A stretch of 64,000 bases of DNA from Welwitschia mirabilis (GCA_051453625.1 JBOZIK010000001.1:223265221-223329220); one strand, 5' to 3'. Shown: positions 12,861-28,344, counted from the first letter of the stretch. The notes: generated by a model from the sequence alone, not told the origin. Translations and numbers: made by a program.

Positions 12861-13540
12861 CATTCTATTAAAATTTAGATACATGCATAAAATTCAAAAC
12901 TAGTTCACTTATTAGATAAGTCATAGAAGTAAGGACAAAATAATGCCCTACCATAATGGATTGCATAAGAAATAGAATCACTTAATATGAATTAATAACA
13001 AATGTAAAAATCAAGATTTAAAACATGATAGGAGATATAATATCAAATAATGGTTTTGTCATAGGGATATTGTCAATAACTATGCTACATTTATGATACT
13101 TAAGAGAAATATTTATAACTCATTTAAAATTATGATAAATTAAGGATATTTATAATCAAATAACATACATTGAACTTCTAATGTCAAAAAAGGCCCTATA
13201 AACCATGATGAAACATGAAGAAATCTAAAAATGTTGAATAAACTAGTGTAATGTAGAAGTGAGTAAAGAACATGCACAATAACAGAGTACTAGATCAAAA
13301 CATAATACGACAAGAGCATAATGGAGCATGGAAGCATGACATCATAAGAGCATGACATAGCACAAGGGTGGACTAGAGCATAACGTAGTGAGAGATTGAA
13401 TAGAAAAATGAAATGTCCAACATTGCGAGACATTTCATGATTTTTTTTTAAATCAACCCTTCCTTTTTTATGATGATTATAATTAATAAACATCATTATA
13501 GAAATAATTATTATTTTTTCAACTAATTTTTAAGCAAGGT
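12860..13540. other. AT-rich intergenic DNA
   Basis: Nothing recognisable. The small minus-strand frame at 13,290-13,496 has no family resemblance. Confidence 0.5.
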
Positions 13541-14690
13541 TAACATAGCTAACCATCATTAAATACATGATTTGAAAATAATAGCTTTTACTACTCTAAA
13601 GATATGATTATGAAATGTGAGTATGTGTAATTTTTAATGCTTATTAATGGTAGTTATAATACTAAAACCACCATTAGAAACAATATCTGAAATTAATGGT
13701 TTACCCTACTTAAATGTTCTGCATCTAAATATATGATCATATGTCACATCATGAAGTATTAAAAAATCAAAAAAGCTAAAAAAGATCCCATTTATTAATG
13801 AATGCATCTGTATGCATGCATCATCCCTTTTGTAGTAGGCTCATGGTGGGATGGCGTCATGAATTACGCCTCATGGGAATACATAACAGTATAACACATC
13901 CATTGTATTCGAATACAACTCTAAAATAAGAGATACAAGTAATAAAACTCAAAAGCATTATTGGTTATGTGGTAAAATAGCATGTTTTCATGATAGATCT
14001 AGGGCTAAATTCCTAGCTAATACATTGTGTCTATTTATGTTTTCTTTTAAAACAACTGTCTTACATAGCATTAAGCTTGAGATTTATCATAACACCTACA
14101 CTTTACTTTTGTAAACATTGTTGAGTAAATATTTATTAAAAATTTATAAATCTATGTAAACTCAAACCGCATTCCTTCAAATTTAAAAATATGATAAAGT
14201 ACAACTAAATTCTTTCAAATTTATCCAATTTTCTATATGTTCTATGAATGGGACCTCTACAGAAGGCATGACATGTATCTCCATCTATAAGAGGCATGAC
14301 ATGTATCAGATATGTCCTTTGCATTTATTAGGAGATGAGAGCTTGTTTATCCTGGTTATTAAAAAATAGTTATTAAAAAATCATTATTAAATACATGAAC
14401 TAAAAACAATGGCTTTCATAGCTAGAAAGCTATGATTAGAGGGTGTAATTATGTGCCACATGTCAATGGTGGTTATAATTAAAAAGACCATCTCAAACAC
14501 ATGATTTGAAATTGATGGTTTGCAGTACTTAAATGCTTTGATTAGGGTTGATGATTATGTATTACATGTTGCATTTATTAATGGTGGTTGAATCTCAAAA
14601 CCACTATTAAATACATGAACCAAAATCAATGGCTTTCACTACTTTGAAGCTGCAATTGGGATGTATGATTATATGCCACATGTTACCCTA
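13540..14690 (+). repeat. Degenerate tandem repeat with hairpin junctions
   Basis: A diverged unit of about 110-120 bp recurs near 13,547, 13,656, 14,383, 14,490 and 14,600. Shared blocks are ATTAAATACATGA, AATGG-TTTC, and TGATTATGT-CACATGTT. Unit junctions contain short palindromes such as TTAATGGTGGTT ... AACCACTATTAA (14,578-14,610) and a similar one near 13,644-13,677. About 640 bp (13,745-14,380) that does not fit the unit separates the second and third copies. It may be the subterminal repeat zone of a DNA transposon or a dying satellite. Confidence 0.65.
14265..14310 (+). repeat. Short imperfect direct repeat
   Basis: The block aggcatgacatgtatc occurs twice about 30 bp apart. Confidence 0.7.
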
Positions 14691-14899
14691 GCTTTATATA
14701 ATCCTTGTTACATTGGTTTCTTATTACAACCATCATTAAATATCATTATCTTTTAATAACATATACTAGTTCTTATGATAACAAACTATTGTTAAATACA
14801 GTAATAATTTTTATAAAGTAACATAACAATGATTTTTATAAAGAACTAGCATTAATTACATGTATGAAAATAACTTTCAATAGGGTTTTATGTTATGAA

Positions 14900-17800
14900 A
14901 CATTCTAAATTTTATTATAAATTAATATAATAATAATTAATATGTATAACCATTAATGTATTTATATCCTAAAATGTTTGTTTTACTTAACTGCTACAAA
15001 TGTTTTCCCTTAAAAGTATAGTTTATTACAGTAAGAATAGAAATCACCATCAAAGAATAATCTCATATCACAAGTGAATATTACTAATTACTATAATAAT
15101 TCCTCAAATTTATAAGATCAATGCATCCATAACTACATGTATCACAGGATTAGCCACTAAGCTTGAAAGAGGTTAAGGGTTCATAAATCTCTAAGCACAA
15201 ATATAAAAAATGATTCTATTATTTGATGTCTTCCTTCATAAGAAGAGCAAGAGTACCCTAAGGCATAGGCATATCACCACTCAAGTGTAAATTTTATAAA
15301 ATTATTTTTATAACTAAGAATCATAGTATTAAGGACATACTATAAAAATTTATTCTAATGAAACATACTCTTAGGTTTTTAACATATAACTAAGTCCCCT
15401 AAGTCAATACGAATTATTCTTCAAAACTTAGCTCCTAGTTCCAAAACCTCATCACACTAATGAACTAGGTCACTATGGAATAAACATAAAGCTTCTTAGC
15501 ATGGTCTTAAATAAGCTTCACAAGTGTTGATTTTGGAATTTTTTTCATATAACTTACCTTATAAAATCATAAAAAAGTATATTTCAATAATTTAGGAACT
15601 TAACATGGTTTTACAAATAAAATATAATAAAAACCAATATGAAGATAATAAAATAAACATAATGAAGGTGTTAGAATATATAAAAGCTATGTCTCAATAG
15701 TAGCCCTTAATTTTATATTTCTAATATGTTGTAGCAAAATAAGTTAAAATTATTAATGCATTTAAGAAATAAAGTCCATTTTTACAAACATACAACATCT
15801 TATCCATTCTTTCATAATTAATTACAACGTGTCTAAACCTCAATTTATACAAGTCAACCCATCCACATAACAAGAAGTATAATCCAAATAATAAGTCCCA
15901 TAAGTTCAACCAATATAAAAATAACAAATAAAATGAACTAGTATAGACAACATTTTAACCAAATTCATGAAACCATAAAAGTAAAATAATGAAAATTATA
16001 ATGCATGATTTATCAGAGTTAAAACAAATCTTGCAATAAATTTAATAAACTAGCAATCCTTGAGATATGTTCATATATCAATCATTAAGATATGTTCTTA
16101 TTAAATCCTAGCTCTTATGTTTGCATGCTAAATATATATGTAGACTATCAATTATGTCATTTCTTAAACAATACTTACTTTATGTAAATTTGCTAATTAT
16201 TTATGTTTTTAAATAAATTAAATAATAGATTCATGTTCTTTGTGTTTTTCAAAATAATTAGTAAAAATATTCACTAGTACAATTTTCTTTTTGCAACTTT
16301 GCTTCTTCTATGTTAATCAAATCTAAAAATTTTCTAGAATTTCATTGACTTATATATTTATGTTTTATTCATGTTTTATCATTGCTAGATAAAATATATT
16401 TATGTTTTATTTATGTTGTAGCATTGTTTGATAAATTAGTATTATTTTTTTAACATACTAATTCTTTTAAGTTTTATTTTTCTTGTTTTCATCATTCATA
16501 ATGCTTGTTTAATAATTGACCTATTACAACTATTTATTATACTAAGAATACTGGTGAGTTATGGAATTTAATCATGGTTTTCACTACTAATACCCTTATG
16601 ATGCAAATAATAATATGAACTTTAATCTATAATAATCTAAAAGTCTAATGTAATCTAATATTTTGCAATGTATCTTTACCACTAACAATGTTGTAATAGG
16701 AGCTCACTATATTAATTCTTAATGTTATCAACTTTTATCTTACATATTGATATTAAACAATGTTATAAATCATTACTTTAAATGTTTTTTGATTAATTTT
16801 TTCTCAACTTATAAAGTTTAAAACATGAATAGCTTTATTGCAAACAAGTAGTAAATGTCAATGAAAGCATAAAATAACCCTTAGGAAAGAAGTTTCCCTA
16901 TGTAATGATCACCTCGTTACACTTAGGGAATAAGAAAATTAATTTAAAAAGAGGTGTTAAGAAAATACTCTATCATATCCATGAAAGTGATGAAATTACC
17001 AGTGTTCAATAATGGATGAAACTTTCTAATAGAAAAAAAAATATCCTTGTTGGAATAGTGATATCAAAAAAGCAACATAAGTCTCCTCATCTATGTATTA
17101 GTTATTATAATTCATAGCTCTACAATTATAATTTTACACTATAATAAATTTTAGTTACTATCTATTTAAGATTTAATGTTTCTTAATGAAAAAGATGGAT
17201 GAAGGTTGTCTGTGTTATCAATTAGTAGTCTTTTACGTAATAACAAATCAAACATTTTTAAACCAATTAATTAATTCACTGTCTAATGCATGTCACAAAT
17301 CAGTCCCATAATCCACTTGAAAGCTAGGAATATTAGATTTCTAGGCAATAATGCTAGTCAGACTTTAAGTTTAATTTTTGTCAAGTTCGATAATGATTAA
17401 TTAATGTACACAAAATAACTAAGTAGATTATCTGTTATAATAGAAATTTAAAGTTGATATACATTACAGAATTCATAATGAAAATCAATATAAAAATATC
17501 TATTTATACCTGCTAAATAAATTAATTTCAAAAGATAAATGGATTAAAATATGTAAATTTCTATAGTTATCATTGATCAATAAGGACATCCACAAGATAA
17601 AAAATTTTTCTCCCTCTTTTTCTATGCATTATTAGAGAAAGTTTTTTAAGATTTTAATGCTCGATTTGTTATTGAATATCATATTAGTTATATTCCTCAT
17701 ATTTCATAGTTCAAAAATAAATGTTAACCACCATTTACATTCTTAAACATGATTTTCTTTTTTTTACCCCCAATTTCATTTTCATATCATGTGTTCCTTA

Positions 17801-20800
17801 ACCTTATTAAAACTTACTTTACATGTGAATGATGAGTACCTCATTCTTCATTTTTTATATAAAACTTTCACTTTACAATTAAATGTAGACAAATAATATC
17901 TATGTGGTTAGAATTTTCTCACTTTTTCCTTTGGATAGACTATTATACTAAGGAACTTACTAGCCTATTAGTAGATATTTACTACATGTGAGACATGTCA
18001 AGTAATAGAAAAGGAATTATAGAGAATTTATATAGATAATAACCATAGTAAAATCTTAGTATAAGTAATGTAACTAGAGGAAGGAGGAGTGGTTTTTAAC
18101 GAACTTGTGAAATACCTTTCCACTACCAAATATATGTTTTTACTATTAATAATAAGAGAATTTTTATATAAGTATTTAATTTCTAATAAAAATTGAAACT
18201 GAGCAAGAAAAAAGAAAAATAACCTTTTTCTTAGGATCAAAGATTAGAAAACCTGATTAATGAATGAGGAAAAAACATTAAAATTAATTAAAATATTGTT
18301 ATAAAAAATTAAAAAAAGGTTTTCAAGAATATTTTGCTTATAGTTAGCAATCTCAATAATCCTCTTAGACTTAAAAAAAAGGGAATGAAAACTAGTTGTC
18401 TTTATGACTAATGCCAAAAAACAATGATAAGATTTTCCCCCTTGGGGTAGACATCTATAGGCTATGAACCTCACCAAAGAAATATATAGGCTTCCTCATC
18501 TATTTGAGAAATCTATATTAATGTTTTAAATGCCTTAATATAGGGTTCGTTTATAATGAATCTCTTATAAAGAAGCTCAAATTCATATTAGATGCAAAAG
18601 ATAAATTACTTAATCATTCTGAACAATTATGACTTAAAAGATCATGAAGATATGTTATGATGAAGTGTGTTTCTTAAAATGTAAGTACCTTTATAAACCC
18701 AAACAAAAGCCTATGCAATCAAATAACATATCATTTTTTAGTATTTTAATACCCTTTTTTCTTAAAACAAAAATTAAATGATCTACTGTTTTCATTCTTT
18801 ACAACTTTTAGAATTATTGTCTCATAACACATGCAAACTATTTCATCTCATTCTCTTGGATGTGAAGCCTTTTCTATGTTAGTGTACTTACTATTGTTAA
18901 TCCAAAGTCAACCTTCACCAATTCATTAGTGGGATATGATGCTTGGTCTTTTATTTTGCTACATGACTAGACATGTGATTTTTTGAATTTTGAATTTTTA
19001 TGCTCCATGTGATGCAGTGAAAAGAACTAAATTACAAAAGTCCTTACTCACTAGTTATACTTTATCAATTTTATTTGTTATAGAACATTTCAATAGGATG
19101 GACTGGTTATAAGATATGATTGAAAGGGGAATATATAGATTCTAGGTTGGAAGCTATTTTAGTGGAATTTTATTCAAATAAAAATTTGAACTCTATAATC
19201 CAAATGTAAATAAATTCTATAATTATACTTATTAGTTTACTTAGTATAATTTGAAAATTTTAGAGCCCTCCATTATGCCATGTTTAGATTATACATGTTT
19301 AGTTCTACCTTTATGTAATACTCATTTGAAGGTTTTATTAAACTAAAATTATTATGGGATTATCTAATTTGGATCATTGATCTATCATTTGGAAATTACA
19401 GACTTAATTTCATTAGCCAAATATATTCATCTTGAAGACTTTCCTATGGAATTATAGCTCCATCATGGAAATGCTACTTTAAATATAGCCAAATCTACCA
19501 CTTAGCATCCAAAAATTATTTTTAATTATAATTTCATGAAATATTTTATGATTTTATTTCTAAAATTAGAAAACTATCTAATATTTCTATTAATAAAATT
19601 TAGCCAATGTAGATTTAACTAAGAGATCATGGTTCTTTTTAATAATAGAAAGTGAAAAAATTCATGGTGCTAAAGTTAAAATAAGAATTAACTTATTTAA
19701 TAATGACATGTGAAGTAATGAATTCTTTGGATGCTTGAATGCCTCTATGGCTCTAGTGAAATCTCTTCTATTGTAGATCAATGACATGTGTTTATCAACC
19801 CCTAAGAAATTCTTATCCTCTTTTGGATATACTACTTAAAATCTCTTATAAAAAAACCATTGATAAAAGTGCCTTAAATTATTTATCACTAAATACTTTG
19901 TTAGATAAGGTTAAAGTCTTAAATATTGTATTTCCATGTTTCTTAATGAAAATTAAGTGATGCTTTTTAATACGACTAAATGTATAACACTAGAGGGGGA
20001 TTGTTTCTTAATGGAATGTAATCAACTAATTTTTTTCCCTATCTTGAATAATAAAGATAGATGGTAATCTATTATGGGTCACTACATGAGATTATAGAAT
20101 AAAGTAAAGAATTTAACTACTACCATAGTATTTATCTTGATGTTATCTCACTAAGAACAACAAAAATTTCTAACTAAGGAAAGTCTACAATCCTAGAGCA
20201 TTAGCTAATACTAAATAATCACTAATGAACACTGAGAAAACTCTAACATTTACTAACATTATGCTAACATTATTAAGCATAAAGAAAATAATGCTAATAA
20301 GTAGCATTAGTATTCTTTTTTGGAGTAGGAATACCCTTCTAATAACTAACTAAGTGTCACCTCTAGTAACTCGCTAAGTGTTACTTCAATGAACTTTGAT
20401 ATCTATAGATTATAATGATCACTTCATAAGAGTAAAGAATCTCAAATTAAATTAGTCTAATTAATAAATCAAGGGAAATTGAAGGAATTTACTTTTACCA
20501 TCTAAATGTAGTAGAAGCTAATGGTAGTAACTTCATGCATTTGTTATCTTTAGCCCTATTATCATCTTCTACTTGATTATTATGAGTATCATCTTCAGTG
20601 CTTTTAGAATGTATTTAAGTATAAATGACATAATGTTCATTACCTTAAACATTCAATCCATTGTATTGTCCAAAATGCACATGATCATTGCTTTATATGC
20701 ACTTTTCCTCTTTGTTTTGAGTATTTCATTGTCATATATGATTTTAAGAAATGCATTTGAGTGCTTTCTATAAAACATAATCTTTGCTATGACTAAGCAT

Positions 20801-23800
20801 CCAAACCTTCTCTTCATAAGTAGCCTATCCTCAATTGACTTCTCAAATCATTTAACTACCTCAACGTTACATTTAAAAGAAGAGCCACAAAAATGATAAA
20901 TGCTAATCCAATAGTACAAGGTATTGCTTCTTTACCTTCTTGAACTAGCTACATTCCATGGCAAAATTCAGATATCAAATATCTCACAAAATTGAAAGGA
21001 GTATTTAAATGGAAATGGCTTAGTATTTTTAGGGTTTTCAAACTAAGTAATGAACATTTACCACATAAATTACAAACATCATTCAAAAATAATATAAGAA
21101 AAAAACCACTTCATTATAAGCTAATCCATCTTCTGCTTATTCTTATTAATCTTTGAATTTGTCTTTTATAAAGAATGAATTTTATCAATTTTATTTAAAG
21201 GTTCTTTGAATGAGCTTACTTGGAAAACTTGTGAATTATGGAATTATTAAGTTTATTTCTAAAGGTGATGATTATTAGGCTATCAATAGCTGGAGAGCTA
21301 TCCTAATTTTAGTGATTTCATACATAATCATTACTAGGGTTATGGATGATAGAATTAAAACTCACTTGAAAATAATTATTCTTTGAGAAAAATTAAGTTT
21401 CCTAATGAGTAGATTCATGCTTGAAAATTCATTTTTAGCTTTTGAAGATCTTGATTAGCTTAGATACATATAAAATAGATTCATTTTACTAAAATTGAAC
21501 TCTAAAGAAATCTTTAATAAAAATTCCCAGATTTATCTTTTTACTATTATAAGGAAATTGCATCTTGATGTTAAGTTCTTAAAGCACATTTACATACTGC
21601 TTTCAAAAGATTACACCTTCATTGTGAATAGGGGTTTCAAAAGAAAAGGTATTAAGCTTGAGAGATCTATTAGATAATTTGTCCTTTTAGCCTTATATCT
21701 TATTATCGACATTGCCTTTAATATACTCCATCTTTTCAAAAATATTTGATAGCTTTGAAATTCATGACATCTCTTCATAATTTTTTTTTTGATTTTATCA
21801 TAAATAAATATGTTAACGAGAACTTCATGCTAAAGGAAGGATTCTCATTGTACTAATGTGAATGAATTACTAAATATTTCCCATAGTATTTTGGTTTAGA
21901 TTTTAATTAGAAAAAATTAAAGATGATTAGAAACTCATTTGATCTTTACATTAAATGATAAACCTTACTTAGACATGGATCATGTGTGGGCACATTTATG
22001 TAGCTAGGTATTAAAAAACAATTACCATATAATGACATGCATGATGCTAATATATCATCAATAAAACAAAGTTAGAAGTTTTACAATAAGTCATCAAAGT
22101 AGCTTTTGATTTTTTACAGGCTTATCTTTATTAAATAAGTTCACTTTGTAGTGCACATATACTTTATTCTCATCTTTCGTTCAAAATGATCTATAAGGCT
22201 TGTAACAAGAATTTGAAATATTTCTTTTAGGGTTATGCTAAAGAGAGGAATGATTTTTACTACATTTCTTAAAACAATGCTATGTTAAGAAGAATAATAA
22301 AAATCTATTTATTGCCAATATGTACCATTAAGGCCTAGAGTATACCCATGGGATGCATAGTAATGACCCAATACTATCACGGATGATAAAGGATTCCCAT
22401 TTGATGAACACCTTTTTTAGTGAATTAACAATCAAGGTTTTGAAGGTTAAGGAGCTTTAGAAAATTGAAGAAAAATTCCAAAGATTAAACTAATTAATCT
22501 CCATCATACAATGTTTGACTTTTTCTTTTAACATGTCATCATGGACCTTACTTTAACTTCATTATTTGCAAGAAGTTATTAAGCTGAGTAATTTCTTCAT
22601 GTAGTTTTTAATTATGACTGACTTCAAATGATTGTGAAGATCTTTGTAAGTTTAAAAAGGTAAAGCCATAAAGATTGAAGGAATTTAAGATAATATTAAG
22701 GACTCCCTTCAATTATCTTTAAATCAAATAGCTCTCAGATCCAATAATGGAGGTGATATAACCTTTGTTATTTCTAACTTATTATTAAACGAGGCCTAAA
22801 AATATAACTTTTTTACTTACACTAAAAGAAAATTTAATTGATGTGGGAACTTAAATCTCTCAAAGCAAAGATGAAAAAACAATTTTAAGATTATTTGTAA
22901 ATTCTATAATCAAAAGTTTAATTCTGCATTCTCCACTTGTAGTTTAGAGTTCTACCCAAGGGAGAAATAGTTGTTTATAATAAGACTCCACTTACCAAGT
23001 AATGTTTTCTTTATAGAATTTCATTTAAGCATTGATTTTGGATTTGTTTGATGATAAAGCCCCTTTGAAAATTCTTTTCATCTTTCATGAGCTAAAACCT
23101 CATTTGCACAACTCATTCACAATGATAACCAACCTACTTAATCTAAAAAACTCTTTTCCATACTGTTATGGAATGTATCTTTGTCTTTTGAAAAATCAAA
23201 AATGACAACTACACATGAATGGATTTTTTTTTATGTTATATGTAAATTTTGTAATTTTATGCATATCTAGATTATAAACCAGTATAAAAAGATCCATCTT
23301 GAAGTAGTCAGCCTTGTCTACTACCTTGCTTACTAGAATTTGATGCCCTACCTTGTGGGTTGAGTTCCTTGAGAAATCACCCTAGTTATGCCTCATGAAC
23401 AAGTAAAGGTCATCATGCAAGAGGCTGTGATAGGGGAACTATTCCCTTATGTCCTTACATTGTTAGCCCCTAATGTTAATACCTAAAACATATACAATGC
23501 AAAACCTACAAGCCCCTAATGTTAACACCTACAATGCATAACCTACTAATTATGGTGGAGCGTTCTTTGTTGTCCTAACCCTAGGCTTCAACTTGGAGGG
23601 CTCCACCTTCTGCAAGTATATAATCGAAAAGCCAGCCTAAGCAACCCTTTATCTAAGGAATATAGTTTAAATCATAAAGTATTTCATCCAATCAAAGTCC
23701 TATTTGCATGTCCACTACTCTATTAGTGTTTGTAAGCAAGAAAAAGCAGAAATGCAGTCCAACTTGGCCACTTTAACTTTAACTAAGCATCTAGATGCCT

Positions 23801-24050
23801 GCTGAAATCAACGTCAAAAATATTCTAGCAACCATTTAGTTGCTCAATATCATGGAGAATACGTAGATGGAGCACTCTATAAAGTAATTTTCTTTAGAAC
23901 TCTATCACTAATCAAACTTTTTGGTTGCCCTCTTTTATCTATACCCATTCCAATAATAGAAAAAACTTCCTTTAGCTGTGCTTTGATCCCTAAGACTCAT
24001 TTTTAAACCTTTAATATTTTAGACCCTAAAGCTAGTATAATTTCCAAAGA
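14900..24050. other. 9-kb AT-rich stretch with no recognisable gene
   Basis: All frames are short. The region at 20.5-21.2 kb has hints of decayed coding text on the minus strand, but not enough to name it. A 42-bp imperfect tandem pair (atatatttatgttttatt...) lies at 16,352-16,435. A pair of about 46 bp containing agcccctaatgttaa lies at 23,464-23,545. CG content rises only from about 24.08 kb. Confidence 0.6.
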
Positions 24051-24249
24051 TACACCAAATCAGGTAACTACTCTCTATAATGACACGGTATTTATCTTAC
24101 ACGGAGTCACTTATGGGGGGTTTGCGGTGGCAGAAATGTAAGCAGGCCCAAACTTTTTTAGGTATTTTAGGTCAGAGCGAGACATTATTCTCTGTTGCCA
24201 TTTCCATCCAGCCCGTTTTTATACGATTGATTTGTGGCAAGCGAATAAC

Positions 24250-25621
<1,372 letters not shown>

Positions 25622-25716
25622 TTCGAATCAATTAATCTAGTCTTCTTCACATATGCAACACGACATTGACAATTTTAACTTTTTGTCCTTAATTGGCCTT
25701 CTTGATCCAGACACGC
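25622..25716 (+). other. Start of the 3' UTR of the ubiquitin-RUB gene
   Basis: This T-rich sequence follows the TAG stop. The transcript probably continues into the duplicated segment that begins at 25,717. I could not fix a polyadenylation site. Confidence 0.5.
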
Positions 25717-26346
25717 TTCTAATGCTACATCTATGCCTTTGTTAGTTCCTTAATTGTTGTACATCGATTTGTTTGCATCAGTTTATTATGTGGTAGTTCT
25801 GTTTGAATGCCATCTCTTCTGGTAATTACCGGTAGTTTGTCAGATAGCTACATCTTCAGTTTACAACATATTATTGAGGTTTGCCACAACAATACTAGCG
25901 TTGTGTTTAGTAAAGATCTTTGGATCATATTTTAAATCCTTTCCATTTTCATAAGTGGAGTTTTTGCTCCATGAGTGGATTCTATTTGAATACAGTCACT
26001 GTTGACAGCATTTTGCCTTCGTGTTTGCTTTTTGTGACAGATTGTTAGTTTTATACCATATTTTTCCATCAATGAAATTTGACAATTTTCCTGATAGCAT
26101 CGTTCGACAGAATAATGATTTTGTGTAGTATTTAAATTTTCTGTCAACTATCCTTGCTTTAGTAGCATGGCTAGGATGGGAACTCAAACCACTGACGATT
26201 TTAGAAGTGTTCTTCACATAAGTTTTAAAAAGTCCAGCAGTCACCTTGAGTTACTATACACATAAAATTCGAGGATCAAGAGTTTATGTTTTTTTTTTTT
26301 TAATTTAAAGCTAATAAGCAATAAAGAAAAAAGGAGGTTCTTGTGA
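25717..26346 (+). repeat. Ubiquitin-RUB 3' flank, copy 1 of a duplicated segment
   Basis: This 630-bp segment is strongly similar over its whole length to 38,803-39,420, from ttctaatgctacatct to the ggaggtt...gtga end. Differences are mostly single bases and small indels, including a longer T run here (about 26,289-26,301). The flanks outside both ends are unrelated. Where the copies differ, this one often has TG or CA where copy 2 has CG. Minus-strand frames inside it are chance frames. Confidence 0.92.
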
Positions 26347-26804
26347 GAAAAAAATACTTTATTTATTTATTTTTTACTATTAAATGAAAACTAAATAATT
26401 AATACATATACATATAATGTCTTTAAAAAAAATTGTTAATTAGATCGCACTAGAATTTAAGCCATATTCTTTTGTTAAAAGAATTTCTTTTTCTTATTTT
26501 TATTCTTACCTCTCACATTTAATATTGGTAGGGCAACTAGCAAAATTTTCATTTATGATAAAATAATCTAGTATATCTCGATTTAAAGTGATTTCATCTT
26601 CTTTTTGCTCCATTATTTTGTCTGTGAAGCAATACATAATAGAAGTTATATTTGAAGATGTTCTGATTATAAGACACCTTTTTATAAAACATTTCATCAT
26701 AAAATCGTTAATTTTCAAATATCTTTTTTCCAAACATTAGATAAGATATTGAAAATTGCTTCATCATTTAAAACCACAAACATAATTGTTGCAAAAAAAA
26801 AAAA
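26347..26804. other. AT-rich spacer with poly(A) run
   Basis: No gene is seen. A 15-base A run at about 26,793-26,807 directly precedes the minisatellite. Confidence 0.6.
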
Positions 26805-27180
26805 AAATTATCACAACAGTTTGACGCTAGAAGGAGGGCATTAGATAGAAATCGCGATCAATCAAAATTAATTTAATCATAGTGAAAAATTGTCATAACA
26901 GATTTGACACTGAAAGGAGGGCATTAGGCATAACTCAAACATCATTAGACAAAATCCAAAAATCGATATAACATTGCGAAAATTTGTCATAACAGTTTGG
27001 CGCTGGAAGGAGGGCATTAGGCATAACTCGAACATCATTAGACAAAATCAAAAAATCGATATAACGTCATGAAAATTTGTCATAAGAGTCTGGTGCTAGA
27101 AGGAAGGCATTATCCATAATTCAAACATTGTTAGACAAAATCCAAAAATTGATATAATGTTGTGAAAATTTGTCGTAATA
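26805..27180 (+). repeat. Minisatellite, about 4 copies of a 93-bp unit
   Basis: The marker tcataaca or a close variant recurs at about 26,810, 26,893, 26,987, 27,080 and 27,173, giving spacings of 83, 94, 93 and 93 bp. Each unit carries a block like TTTGGCGCTGGAAGGAGGGC, then cattaggcataactc and aaaatccaaaaatcgatata. The TGGCGC start of the block looks like an LTR-retrotransposon primer-binding site next to an LTR end, so the array may derive from a retrotransposon leader. It keeps several CG pairs, unlike its surroundings. It ends exactly where the plastid-derived atpA begins. Confidence 0.85.
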
Positions 27181-28066
27181 GAAATATAAACTAAAACATC
27201 TCCAGCTTGTGTTTCAACTATTGGTAGAGTAGTAAGGCTTCCTTCTCTCAACTCAGAGTTTAATTTAACTACTCTTTCTAAAAGAAAAGAATGTAAATAA
27301 AAGATAAGAATGTATATTGATTTTTATACATGAAATATTAGACTAAAAATACTCCAATATAAGGAGAAAGATACTGTAATGTAGTGGGGGAATCTTTGGA
27401 TTTAACTATAACAATAGTATATTCCATTATACCGCATTTTCAAAGCATTTTAACTATCTGACCTATAGAATAATATTTTTGACCAATTGCTACATAGATA
27501 CATATTATATTTTAACCTTTTTGATTAATAATAGTATTTATAACTATGATCGTCTTACTAATTTTCCTATCCTCGATGATTAGTTTTCATTAACCCTATC
27601 ATATAAGAATCATAGAATTAATATTTGAAGAGGTTCATAGATGGAATGTCTCAAAACTGTACTAAGAGTAGGAGATTCAATCAAGTAGAATTTCAAAGCA
27701 AAAATTAGACCTCTATCATTAATAGGTGGACTAAAGAATTTACAATATGACCTAAAAAAAAATCACTTACTAGTATTTGAGAAACTTTCCTTGTTGTTTT
27801 TAGAGAACTCCCATTGATAATCATCAAGTCATTTTCCATTAAAACAACTTCCATATTCTGGGCTTATAAGTTTAGAGAAATACGTACTATAACATCTTCA
27901 AATTCCACTAGTTACTCAGTCATTACTCTTCGAAGACAATGAATATGAGCAATAAAATTCCCTACTTGAAGTACATTATCCATATTAACTACTTAAACTT
28001 TGCTATTATATTACCCCAATTTGTTTATGTATAATAATACTAATTTTATTAGGTTGAATAGTTATT
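27181..28066 (-). pseudogene. atpA: Plastid-derived atpA (ATP synthase CF1 alpha), broken
   Basis: Minus-strand text matches the plastid alpha subunit from the N-terminus (TIQPNKISIII near 28,060) through VLQVGNFIAHIH, the LVEFED block, a degenerate nucleotide-binding region and SIYEPLQ, to [11 protein letters not shown] near 27,200. The last quarter of the gene is missing, cut at the minisatellite, and a deletion lies around 27,270-27,340. Many in-frame stops are present. Confidence 0.85.
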
Positions 28067-28117
28067 ATTATTTCAAAAAATAAATAGAATAAATAAAGAT
28101 ATATGAAATACATATGT

Positions 28118-28222
28118 TTTATCCCATATAACATCAAATTTTCCCTCCTATTTTTTGGTCTAGCTTCTTGATCTATCATGATTTCTGAGGAAGTCAAAAC
28201 CATTGCAATGCCTATGCCTTAT
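28118..28222 (-). pseudogene. rps8: Plastid-derived rps8, C-terminal scrap
   Basis: The minus strand reads GIGIAMVLTSSEIM, DQEAR and a NLMLYGI end. This matches the C-terminus of plastid ribosomal protein S8 (GIGIV-LSTS-GIMTDREAR ... GGEILCYVW). Only about 35 residues remain, wedged between atpA and atpI. Confidence 0.65.
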
Positions 28223-28344
28223 AAAACTTTAGAAATTTTTTAAAAATACAACTTAAGAATAGGAGCCTTATCAAACTGACATTTAAGATATATGTTCTAT
28301 TTTAGAAAATTGCTATTTAATAATTATTTTATAAGGATTAATCA

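Noticed and set aside
25932-26244. Two minus-strand frames in the ubiquitin-RUB 3' flank
   Set aside because: The duplicate copy at 38.8-39.4 kb does not keep these frames open, so they are not under coding constraint.
26805-27180. CRISPR-like array
   Set aside because: The repeats are head-to-tail minisatellite units without distinct spacers, in a plant nuclear genome.
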